This document shows positions 36,256 to 44,102 of a stretch of 64,000 nt of DNA, piece by piece (within the stretch, counting starts at the first letter, position 1; each line of letters starts with the position of its first letter). This stretch comes from Microbacterium oryzae (GTDB taxonomy: Bacteria; Actinomycetota; Actinomycetes; Actinomycetales; Microbacteriaceae), in contig NZ_CP032550.1 of assembly GCF_009735645.1 (NCBI RefSeq), positions 2,480,001 through 2,544,000 of the forward strand, written 5' to 3'. Made by a program: the position numbers and the translations under genes. The notes beneath the pieces are model-generated. The model was not told the origin of the DNA and did no database searches. It worked only from the letters and a program-made list of their open reading frames with translations.

Positions 36256-37452
36256 ATGACGACAACGCTGCGGGTCGCGATGATCGGCCACGGCTTCATG
36301 GGCGCCGCCCACTCGCAGGCGTGGCGCACCGCGCCGCGGGTCTTCGCGCTGCCGAGCGCCGTCGAGATGTCGGCGATCGTCGGTCGCAACGAGGCCGCGG
36401 TGGCGGGGGCGGCGGCGGCGTGGGGATGGCGCGAGGCCGCGAGCGACTGGCGGGAGGTGATCGCCCGCGACGACATCGACGTCGTCGACATCGTCACACC
36501 CGGCCACTCCCATGCCGAGATCGCGATCGCGGCGCTGCAGGCCGGCAAGCACGTGCTGTGCGAGAAGCCGCTCGCCAACACGGTGGCCGAGGCCGAGCGG
36601 ATGGCCGAGGCCGCGCGGAGCGCGGCGGAGCGCCGGATCGTCGCGATGCTGGGATTCACCTATCGGCGCGTGCCGGCGCTCTCGCTCGCGCGGGACCTCA
36701 TCGCCGCCGGTCGCATCGGCCGCATCCAGCAGGTGCGCGCGGCGTACCGGCAGGACTGGCTCGTCGATCCGCGCGCACCGCTGTCGTGGCGCCTCGAGAA
36801 GGACAAGGCCGGCGCGGGAGCGCTCGGCGACATCGGCGGCCATGCCGTCGATCTCGTGCAGTTCCTCACGGGGCAGCGGATCGAGCGGGTCACGGGCGTG
36901 CTCGACACGATCGTGACGGAGCGCCCCGTGGAGACCGAGCGCGTGGGCATCGCGGGGGTGGGTGGCGACGAGATGGGACCCGTCACGGTCGACGACGTCG
37001 CGATGTTCACCGCACGGCTGGAATCCGGGGCGCTGGCGGGGTTCGAGGCCACGCGCTTCGCCACCGGGCGCAAGAACGCGCTGTCCGTGGAGCTGTCGGG
37101 CGACCGCGGCGCCATCGCCTTCGATCTGGAGGACCTCAACGTCCTGTGGGTCTACGACCGCGATGCCCCCGCGACCGAGCAGGGATTCACGCGGGTCGTC
37201 GTCACCGAGCCCGGCCATCCGTATCTCGAGGGATGGTGGCCAGCCGGTCACATGCTCGGCTACGAGCACGCGTTCTCGCATCAGGTGAAGGACCTCGTCG
37301 AGGGCATCGCGTCAGGGACGACTCCGGCGCCCTCCTTCGACGAGGGACTGCATGTGCAGCGGGTGCTGGCGGCGGTGGAGGAGAGCGCTTCGGCCGAGGC
37401 GCGCTGGGTGGCGGTGTCTGCGGGCACCGCGGGAGAGAGGGTGTCGCGATGA
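36256..37452 (+). CDS. Gfo/Idh/MocA family oxidoreductase A
   Basis: 398 residues. N-terminal Rossmann fold ([10 protein letters not shown]) and the family motif [12 protein letters not shown] (Lys in EKP is catalytic), then a C-terminal alpha/beta dimer domain with [13 protein letters not shown], whose His is the usual active-site residue. These NAD(P)-dependent enzymes oxidise inositols, sugars or glycosides. Its stop overlaps the start of the TIM-barrel gene. It shares a Y-x-QDW motif and overall layout with oxidoreductase C at 40502. Confidence 0.93.
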   Translation: MTTTLRVAMIGHGFMGAAHSQAWRTAPRVFALPSAVEMSAIVGRNEAAVAGAAAAWGWREAASDWREVIARDDIDVVDIVTPGHSHAEIAIAALQAGKHVLCEKPLANTVAEAERMAEAARSAAERRIVAMLGFTYRRVPALSLARDLIAAGRIGRIQQVRAAYRQDWLVDPRAPLSWRLEKDKAGAGALGDIGGHAVDLVQFLTGQRIERVTGVLDTIVTERPVETERVGIAGVGGDEMGPVTVDDVAMFTARLESGALAGFEATRFATGRKNALSVELSGDRGAIAFDLEDLNVLWVYDRDAPATEQGFTRVVVTEPGHPYLEGWWPAGHMLGYEHAFSHQVKDLVEGIASGTTPAPSFDEGLHVQRVLAAVEESASAEARWVAVSAGTAGERVSR

Positions 37453-38450
37453 CGCGTCCGGTCACGTTGTTCACGGGTCAGTGGGCGGATCTGCCGTTCG
37501 AGGAGGTGTGCCGGCTGGCGGGGGAGTGGGGGTACGACGGTCTGGAGATCGCGTGCTGGGGGGATCATCTGGATCCGTGGCGGTGGGATGACGACGCGTA
37601 CGTGCAGGACCGGTTGGGGATCCTCGAGCGGCACGGGCTGAAGGTCTGGACGATCTCGAATCATCTGAAGGGTCAGGCGGTGTGCGACGACCCGATCGAT
37701 GAGCGGCATCGGGACATCCTGTCGGATCGGGTGTGGGGCGATGGGGACGCGGAGGGTGTGCGGCAGCGGGCGGCGGAGGAGTTGAAGAACACCGCGCGGC
37801 TGGCGGCGAGGCTGGGTGTGAAGACGGTGACGGGGTTCACGGGGTCGTCGATCTGGAAGTACGTGGCGATGTTCCCGCCGGCGAGTGAGGAGATGATCGC
37901 GGCGGGGTATCGGGACTTCGCGGATCGGTGGAATCCGATCATCGACGTGTTCGAGGAGGTGGGGGTGCGGTTCGCGTTGGAGGTGCACCCGTCGGAGATC
38001 GCGTATGACTACTGGACGGCGAAGGCGACGCTGGAGGCGATCGGGCATCGGCCGGGGTTCGGGATCAATTTCGATCCGTCGCATTTCATGTGGCAGCAGC
38101 TGGATCCGGTGGCGTTCGTGCTGGATTTCGCGGATCACATCCTGCATGTGCATGTGAAGGAGTCGGTGACGAATCTGGATGGCCGCAATGGGGTGCTGGG
38201 GTCGCATCTGCCGTGGGCGAATCCGCGGCGGGGGTGGACGTTCGTCTCGACGGGTCATGGGGCGGTGCCGTGGGAGCGGTTGTTCCGGGCGTTGAACGCG
38301 ATCGGGTACGACGGGCCCACGAGTGTGGAGTGGGAGGACGCGGGCATGGACCGGCTCCAGGGCGCCCCCGAGGCGCTCGCGTTCGTGCGCACGCTCAACG
38401 CGATCACCCCGCCCGACGCCGCCTTCGACGCCGCCTTCGCCACCCGATAG
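37449..38450 (+). CDS. TIM-barrel sugar isomerase/epimerase-like protein A
   Basis: 333 residues of the AP-endonuclease-2 / xylose isomerase-like superfamily. Likely metal ligands lie in [26 protein letters not shown] and SVEWED. Such enzymes isomerise, epimerise, dehydrate or cleave keto-sugars made by the adjacent dehydrogenase. It is clearly homologous to protein C at 41598 over its whole length. Codon use from about 37400 to 38335 is unlike the rest of the window (many GGG, GAT, CAT, CGG, TTG), then returns to normal for the last 35 codons. Start overlaps the preceding stop (ATGA). Confidence 0.92.
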   Translation: MTRPVTLFTGQWADLPFEEVCRLAGEWGYDGLEIACWGDHLDPWRWDDDAYVQDRLGILERHGLKVWTISNHLKGQAVCDDPIDERHRDILSDRVWGDGDAEGVRQRAAEELKNTARLAARLGVKTVTGFTGSSIWKYVAMFPPASEEMIAAGYRDFADRWNPIIDVFEEVGVRFALEVHPSEIAYDYWTAKATLEAIGHRPGFGINFDPSHFMWQQLDPVAFVLDFADHILHVHVKESVTNLDGRNGVLGSHLPWANPRRGWTFVSTGHGAVPWERLFRALNAIGYDGPTSVEWEDAGMDRLQGAPEALAFVRTLNAITPPDAAFDAAFATR

Positions 38451-38516
38451 CCGCCCCCGGCGCTCGGGCGTCGCGCCTCTCCGCGCGGCGGCGGCGATTC
38501 CGCGAGAAACGCGCAA

Positions 38517-38551
38517 CTTTTGCTTGTAGAGGAGCAGAAGTCTGGTAGCGT
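38517..38551 (+). promoter_or_regulatory. Candidate promoter and operator before TIM-barrel B
   Basis: TTGTAG (38524-38529) and TAGCGT (38546-38551) with 16-bp spacing form a plausible promoter. An inverted repeat, CTTTTGCT (38517-38524) with AGCAGAAG (38533-38540, one mismatch), overlaps the -35 and could be a repressor site. Confidence 0.4.
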
Positions 38552-38600
38552 CGCGATCCGCGGGATGGCCCGCCGCCGCCGACGAGAGAAGAGAACGAAG

Positions 38601-39362
38601 ATGTCCGACGCCACCGTCGCCCTGCAGCTGTACACGATCCGCGACGCCGTCGCGCAGGACGTCGACGCCGCCCTCGCGCGAGCGGCGGAGATCGGCTTCA
38701 CCCAGATCGAGCTGTACAACATCGTCGAGTGGCGCCCGCAGCTGGAGGCCGCGCTCGCCGCGCACGGTCTCGCCGCTCCCACCGCCCACGCGCCGCTCTC
38801 CGTCGGTGAGCCCGAGCGCGCGTTCGAGGCCGCACAGGCGCTCGGTGTGACGACTCTCATCGACCCGTTCATCGCACCGGAGCGGTGGACCAGCCGCGAC
38901 GAGGTGCTGCGCATCGCCGACGAGCTCGCCGCGAACGCGGAGAAGGCGCGCAGCTACGGGCTGTCGTTCGGGTACCACAACCACAACTGGGAGATCGAGA
39001 ACCGCTTCGACGGCCAGACCGCGCTCGAGGTGCTCGCGGGCGCCCTTCCCGACGACGTCGCGCTCGAGGTCGACGCATACTGGGCGGCCGTCGGCGGCGC
39101 CGACGTGCCCGCGCTCCTCGAGACGCTCGGCTCTCGCGTGCGCTTCCTGCACATCAAGGACGCGCCGGAGGTCGACGGAGCCCTGAGCAAGGACCGCGAG
39201 GACCAGCTTCCCGCCGGCCAGGGAGCGATCGCGTGGCAGCCCGTCCTCGAGGCCGCCCCGCAGATCGAGCTGCTCGTCGTCGAGTTCGACGAGTACCGCG
39301 GCGACATCTTCGACGGCATCGCCCAGGGCCTCGCGGGCACGCGCGCCCTCCTCGGCGCGTGA
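38601..39362 (+). CDS. TIM-barrel sugar isomerase/lyase-like protein B
   Basis: 253 residues, shorter than proteins A and C and of a different subgroup. VALQLYTIRDAVAQD at the start, FGYHNHNWEIE in the middle, ALEVDAYWAAVGG and FLHIKDAPE later carry the putative metal-binding Glu, His and Asp residues of the superfamily. It may be an isomerase, or a lyase/hydratase acting on a keto-glycoside. A separate promoter is likely. Confidence 0.9.
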   Translation: MSDATVALQLYTIRDAVAQDVDAALARAAEIGFTQIELYNIVEWRPQLEAALAAHGLAAPTAHAPLSVGEPERAFEAAQALGVTTLIDPFIAPERWTSRDEVLRIADELAANAEKARSYGLSFGYHNHNWEIENRFDGQTALEVLAGALPDDVALEVDAYWAAVGGADVPALLETLGSRVRFLHIKDAPEVDGALSKDREDQLPAGQGAIAWQPVLEAAPQIELLVVEFDEYRGDIFDGIAQGLAGTRALLGA

Positions 39363-39396
39363 CGGCGGACCGGAACAGACAGAAGGAGACAGGCCT

Positions 39397-40512
39397 GTGA
39401 GCGAACGGGAACCCGTCGGCGTCGGCTTCATCGGCGCGGGCATGATCAGCAACACGTACCTCGAGCACCTCGGGCGGTTCCCCGACGTGCGCGTGGTCGC
39501 CGTGGGCGACATCGACACGGTGCGCGCCGCCGCGCAGGCGCAGAAGCACGAGGTCGGGTTCTCCGGAACGCCCGACCAGGTGCTCGCGCACCCCGACGTC
39601 GAGCTCGTCGTCAACCTCACCATCCCGGCCGTGCACGCGCAGGTGTCGCTGGCCGCCATCGAGGCCGGCAAGCACGTGTGGAGCGAGAAGCCGATCGCCG
39701 TCGACTACGCCTCGGGGCAGGAGCTCGTCGCGCGCGCCGCCGAGAAGGGGCTGCGCGTCGGCATCGCGCCCGACACCGTCCTCGGGCAGGGCGTGCAGAG
39801 CGCGCTGCGCGCGATCGCCCGTGGTGAGATCGGGCGCCCGATCGGCGCCTGGACCGCCATGATGAGCCTCGGCCCCGACCGCTGGCACCCGAATCCGGAC
39901 TTCTTCTTCGCCCCGGGCGCCGGGCCCGTCTTCGACATGGGGCCGTACTACCTGACCACCCTCGTGAACGTCTTCGGTTCCGTGGCACGGGCATCCGCCG
40001 CGGGTCTGACGAGCACCCCCACGCGCACCGTCCGCGCCGGGGAGCGCATCGGCGCCGAGTTCCCCGTAAACGTCCCGACGCACGTCAACGCCATCCTCGA
40101 GTTCGAGGCGGGCGGCACGAGCTCCAGCATCTTCAGCTGGGAGTCGGCGCTCACCCGGATGGGCGTGGTCGAGATCACCGGCACCGAGGGCACCCTGGCC
40201 ATCCCCGACCCGAACATGTTCGAGGGTCCCCTGCGCATCCTCCGCGCGCCGACCGCGTCGCACCCCGAGCCGGAGTGGGAGGACCTTCCGACCGAGGGCG
40301 TCGTCGGCGGCCGCGGTCTCGGCATCGTCGACATGGTGCGCGGCATCCGCTCGGGGCAGCCGCACCGCGCGACCGGCGAGATCGGCCTGCACGTGCTCGA
40401 GACGATGATCGCGATCGACACCTCCGTCGCCAGCGGCGAGAGCGTGGCCGTGACGAGCCGCATCGAACGGCCCGAGCCCATCCCCGCGGAGTGGACCCCC
40501 TATGAGCTCTGA
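39397..40512 (+). CDS. Gfo/Idh/MocA family oxidoreductase B
   Basis: 371 residues. Rossmann motif VGFIGAGMISNTYLEHL, catalytic AGKHVWSEKPIA and FDMGPYYLTTLV in the active-site region. The FDMGPYY variant differs from the GDIG-H form in oxidoreductase A, so its substrate or direction may differ. GTG start with GAAGGAGACAG upstream. Its 3' end overlaps the next gene by eleven bases. Confidence 0.93.
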   Translation: MSEREPVGVGFIGAGMISNTYLEHLGRFPDVRVVAVGDIDTVRAAAQAQKHEVGFSGTPDQVLAHPDVELVVNLTIPAVHAQVSLAAIEAGKHVWSEKPIAVDYASGQELVARAAEKGLRVGIAPDTVLGQGVQSALRAIARGEIGRPIGAWTAMMSLGPDRWHPNPDFFFAPGAGPVFDMGPYYLTTLVNVFGSVARASAAGLTSTPTRTVRAGERIGAEFPVNVPTHVNAILEFEAGGTSSSIFSWESALTRMGVVEITGTEGTLAIPDPNMFEGPLRILRAPTASHPEPEWEDLPTEGVVGGRGLGIVDMVRGIRSGQPHRATGEIGLHVLETMIAIDTSVASGESVAVTSRIERPEPIPAEWTPYEL

Positions 40513-41584
40513 CATCGGCGCCGGGTTCCTCGGCGGCGGGTTCATGGCCCGCGTCCACTCCCGTGCGGCCCGGGCAGCGGGCGCGCGCCTGCGCGGCCTC
40601 GCCTCCTCGTCGCCCGAGCGCGCGTCGGCGGCGGCGGCGGAGCTCGACGTCGAGGACGCGTTCTCGGGAGCCGACGCGCTCCTCGCGGACGCGGAGGTCG
40701 ACATCGTGCACGTGTGCACGCCGAACGCGCAGCACGCCGAGCAGGCCCTGGCCGCCCTCGCGGCGGGCAAGCACGTCGTCTGCGAGAAGCCGATCGCGAC
40801 GACCTCGGCCGACGCGCGGCGCCTCGTGGACGCGCAGGCGGATTCGGGGGTCGTCGGCGCCGTGCCGTTCGTCTACCGCTACCACCCGATGGTGCGCGAG
40901 GCGCGGGCGCGCATCGCGCGCGGCGGCGAGGCCGTGCTCTCGATCGACGCCGCCTACCTGCAGGACTGGATGCTCGAGCAGGAGGACGGCAACTGGCGCG
41001 CGGGCGCCGCCGGCGGCGCGTCTCGCGCGTTCGCCGACATCGGCTCGCACCTGTTCGACCTGCTCGAGTTCGTCACGGGGGAGCGGGTCGTGCGGCTGTG
41101 CGCGCTCACCCGCACCGTGTACGACGAGCGGGATGGCCGTCCGGTCGAGAACGAGGACATCGCGGCCGTGCTCTTCCAGCTCTCCGGCGGGGCGCCCGGA
41201 ACGGCGCTCGTCAGCCAGATGGCCGCCGGTCGCAAGAACGGCCTGACGCTCGAGGTGCACACGGGCGACGCCGCGTACCGCTTCGAGCAGGAGCGTCCGG
41301 AGGACCTCTGGATCGGACGACGCGACGGCGCGCTGCTGCTGCCGCGCGAGGAGAGCCTCCTCGCGCCCGACGCGGCTCGTCTCTGCCGGGTGCCCTCGGG
41401 TCATCCGATGGGCTACCAGGACGCCTTCAACGCGTTCGTCTCCGACGCGTACGCGGCCACCACGGGCGCCGAACCCGAGGGGCTGCCGACCTTCCGCGAC
41501 GGCCTGCGGGCCGCGCAGCTCACCGAGGCGGTCGTGGAGTCCGCGCGCTCCGGCGCGTGGGTCGCGACGCCGTTCGACGCCTGA
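40502..41584 (+). CDS. Gfo/Idh/MocA family oxidoreductase C
   Basis: 360 residues. Rossmann motif [10 protein letters not shown], catalytic [12 protein letters not shown] and [15 protein letters not shown] with the conserved His. Shares with oxidoreductase A the YLQDW/YRQDW segment and the FVTGER/FLTGQR segment, and like it is followed by a long TIM-barrel gene. Its start lies inside the end of oxidoreductase B, indicating translational coupling. Confidence 0.93.
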   Translation: MSSDIGAGFLGGGFMARVHSRAARAAGARLRGLASSSPERASAAAAELDVEDAFSGADALLADAEVDIVHVCTPNAQHAEQALAALAAGKHVVCEKPIATTSADARRLVDAQADSGVVGAVPFVYRYHPMVREARARIARGGEAVLSIDAAYLQDWMLEQEDGNWRAGAAGGASRAFADIGSHLFDLLEFVTGERVVRLCALTRTVYDERDGRPVENEDIAAVLFQLSGGAPGTALVSQMAAGRKNGLTLEVHTGDAAYRFEQERPEDLWIGRRDGALLLPREESLLAPDAARLCRVPSGHPMGYQDAFNAFVSDAYAATTGAEPEGLPTFRDGLRAAQLTEAVVESARSGAWVATPFDA

Positions 41585-41597
41585 TCCAGGAGGATCC

Positions 41598-42611
41598 ATG
41601 ACCGACCCACGCCATCCCGTCACGCTCTTCACCGGGCAGTGGGCGGACATGCCCTTCGAGGAGCTCGCCCAGCGCGCGGCGGAGTGGGGCTACGACGGGC
41701 TCGAGATCGCCGCATCCGGCGACCACCTCGACCTGCAGCGGGCCGACGAGGACGACTCCTACGTGCAGTCGCGGCTCGACATCCTCGACCGATACGGCCT
41801 GAAGGTGTGGGCGATCTCGAACCACCTCGCCGGCCAGGCCGTGTGCGACGACCCGATCGACTTCCGCCACCAGGCCATCCTGCGCGACTACGTGTGGGGC
41901 GACGGCGACGCGGAGGGCGTGCGACAGCGCGCGGCCGAGGACATGAAGCGCGCGGCGCGCGTGGCGCGGAAGCTCGGCGTCGACACCGTCGTGGGCTTCA
42001 CGGGCTCGAAGATCTGGCCGTACGTGGCGATGTTCCCGCCGGTGCCGGCCGAGGTCATCGATGCCGGGTACGAGGACTTCGCGAACCGGTGGAACCCCAT
42101 CCTCGACGTCTTCGACGACGAGGGCGTGCGCTTTGCCCACGAGGTGCACCCCTCGGAGATCGCGTACGACCACTGGACCAGCGTCCGCACCCTCGAGGCC
42201 ATCGACCGGCGCCCCGCGTTCGGCTTCAACTGGGATCCGTCGCATATGGCGTGGCAGGGCGTCGACACCGTCTCGTTCATCACCGACTTCGCCGACCGGA
42301 TCTACCACGTGGACTGCAAGGACACACGGATCCGTCACGCGTCGGGCCGGCAGGGCATTCTCGGCTCGCACCTGCCGTGGGGTGACCCGCGGCGCGGCTG
42401 GGACTTCGTCTCGACCGGGCATGGCGACATCCCGTGGGAGGACGCGTTCCGCGCTCTCGCCTCGATCGGCTACGACGGCCCGATCTCCATCGAGTGGGAG
42501 GACGCGGGCATGGATCGCCTGCACGGCGCGGCGGAGGCCGTCGGCTACATCCGCTCGCTGCTGTGGCAGCTGCCCGCCGCGTCGTTCGACGCGGCATTCA
42601 GCAACCAGTAG
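41598..42611 (+). CDS. TIM-barrel sugar isomerase/epimerase-like protein C
   Basis: 337 residues, paralogous to protein A (shared [46 protein letters not shown] and VSTGHG blocks; well over half the positions match by eye). Putative ligands lie in [25 protein letters not shown] and SIEWED. Codon usage is normal for the window, unlike protein A. AGGAGGATCC precedes the ATG. Last gene of the operon. Confidence 0.92.
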   Translation: MTDPRHPVTLFTGQWADMPFEELAQRAAEWGYDGLEIAASGDHLDLQRADEDDSYVQSRLDILDRYGLKVWAISNHLAGQAVCDDPIDFRHQAILRDYVWGDGDAEGVRQRAAEDMKRAARVARKLGVDTVVGFTGSKIWPYVAMFPPVPAEVIDAGYEDFANRWNPILDVFDDEGVRFAHEVHPSEIAYDHWTSVRTLEAIDRRPAFGFNWDPSHMAWQGVDTVSFITDFADRIYHVDCKDTRIRHASGRQGILGSHLPWGDPRRGWDFVSTGHGDIPWEDAFRALASIGYDGPISIEWEDAGMDRLHGAAEAVGYIRSLLWQLPAASFDAAFSNQ

Positions 42612-42620
42612 GGGCTTCTC

Positions 42621-42653
42621 CGGTCGGGAGGCGGCGGAGCCCCCTCCCGACCG
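42621..42653. terminator. Bidirectional terminator at the end of the sugar operon
   Basis: 11-bp perfect stem (42621-42631 with 42643-42653) between convergent genes. Confidence 0.8.
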
Positions 42654-42654
42654 C

Positions 42655-44097
42655 CTACTGCCGCGGGCTGTACTGCACCCACTGCACCGCGACGTCCTCC
42701 GCCAGCGCCTCCACGGTGAGCATCCGTCCTGTGAAGCCACCCGCGACCTCGGTGGAGAGGTAGCGGCCGTCCAGGCGCGCCAGCTCGACGAAGGCTCCGT
42801 CGCGATCGACACCGAGCAGGAGCTCGTCGGGGCCGCGCGTGTTGTCGAATTCCACGGGCTCGCGCACGGCTCGAATGGCGAGGGCGTCACCGTCCTGCAG
42901 CGGCGCGGTGGCCACGGTCTGCGTGAGCGCGCCGACCACGGCGCGTACCTGCACGACCGCGCCGAGGGTCTCCACGCCGTACCAGTGCGAGCCGTCGATG
43001 CGCACGCCGAGACAGGCGTCACCGCTGAACGCAGCGCTGGCGTGCCATTCGTGGTCGCGGATGCGCGTCGCGAGCACGGCACGGCCGTCGGTCTCCTCGG
43101 GCGCGCGGCTGAGTGCGAGCGCGCCGTGGGGCGTGGCGACCTGCGCGGGTGCGACCGAGGGCGACGCCCACCGGCCGTGCAGCGTGTCCGCGTCGAAGTG
43201 GTCGACGAACGCGGTGTCGGCGGCGGGCACGTCGAACCGATCCTCGATCACCGCGGGCCAGCCGTCCCGCCACTCCACTCCCGCCAGGAAGGTCTCCCGC
43301 CCGTTGGCGTGGAAGCGCGGGAAGGCTCCGGCCGGCCGGATGCCGAGGTAGACCATGGCCCAGGTGCCGTCGACGCGCTCGACGAGGTCGGCGTGGCCCG
43401 TCGCCTGCACCTCGTGATCCAGGCTCCGGTGGCTGAAGATCGGGTTCGCGGGGTGCGCCTCGAAGGGGCCCCGCGGGTCGCGCGCCCGCGCGACGGAGAC
43501 GCTGTGGCCGAGATGCGTGCCGCCCTCGGCCACGACCAGGTACCACCAGTCTCCGCGACGCAGCAGGTGCGGCGCCTCGGTGTCCGCGAGACCGGAGCCC
43601 TCCCAGATCACGGTGCTCTCGCCGAGGCGCTCGCCCGTGCAGGGATCGATGGGAACCTGGTGGATGCCGGGGCGAGTGAACCCGCGCCAGGTGAGAAGGC
43701 AGGTGCCGTCATCGCTCCACGCGAGGTCGGGGTCGATGCCCGGCGTCTGCGGCACATAGGCGGGCGCCGACCAGGGCCCCGCGGGATCGGTCGCGTGCAC
43801 GACCAGCTGACCGCGCCCGACGTCCCGGATGCTCGTCGTCGCGATGAAGAAGGTGCCGTCGCGGTGCCGGATGGTCGGGGCGAAGATCCCCTGACTGGCG
43901 CCGGGGCGTCCGGGCGCTGCATTGACGACCGCGGCGTCTGTCAGGGCATGCCCGACGAGCTCCCACGTCAGGAGATCGTGGCTGCGATGGATGGGCACGC
44001 CCGGCACGTACTCGAAGGTCGAGTTCGCGAGATAGTATGCGTCGCCGACGCGGCAGATCGACGGGTCGGGGAAGAACCCGGGGAGGATGGGGCGCAC
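42655..44097 (-). CDS. GH43 glycoside hydrolase (xylosidase/arabinofuranosidase-like)
   Basis: 480 residues, no signal peptide. Five-bladed propeller catalytic domain (about 1-290) with the catalytic Asp in GFFPDPSICRVG and a likely general acid Glu in LADTEAPHLL; the C-terminal beta-sandwich (about 300-480) is the DUF1349/GH43-associated domain. It should remove xylose or arabinose from short oligosaccharides. The GTG at 44097 is inferred from the domain start; the frame is open for 161 more codons but these overlap the GH78 gene. Confidence 0.88.
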   Translation of the reverse strand: MRPILPGFFPDPSICRVGDAYYLANSTFEYVPGVPIHRSHDLLTWELVGHALTDAAVVNAAPGRPGASQGIFAPTIRHRDGTFFIATTSIRDVGRGQLVVHATDPAGPWSAPAYVPQTPGIDPDLAWSDDGTCLLTWRGFTRPGIHQVPIDPCTGERLGESTVIWEGSGLADTEAPHLLRRGDWWYLVVAEGGTHLGHSVSVARARDPRGPFEAHPANPIFSHRSLDHEVQATGHADLVERVDGTWAMVYLGIRPAGAFPRFHANGRETFLAGVEWRDGWPAVIEDRFDVPAADTAFVDHFDADTLHGRWASPSVAPAQVATPHGALALSRAPEETDGRAVLATRIRDHEWHASAAFSGDACLGVRIDGSHWYGVETLGAVVQVRAVVGALTQTVATAPLQDGDALAIRAVREPVEFDNTRGPDELLLGVDRDGAFVELARLDGRYLSTEVAGGFTGRMLTVEALAEDVAVQWVQYSPRQ

Positions 44098-44102
44098 GAC
44101 GA

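Noticed and set aside
37400..38335. Codon-shifted segment considered as a mobile element insertion
   Set aside because: The reading frame and protein family continue unbroken, and there are no terminal repeats or transposase; homologous replacement fits better.
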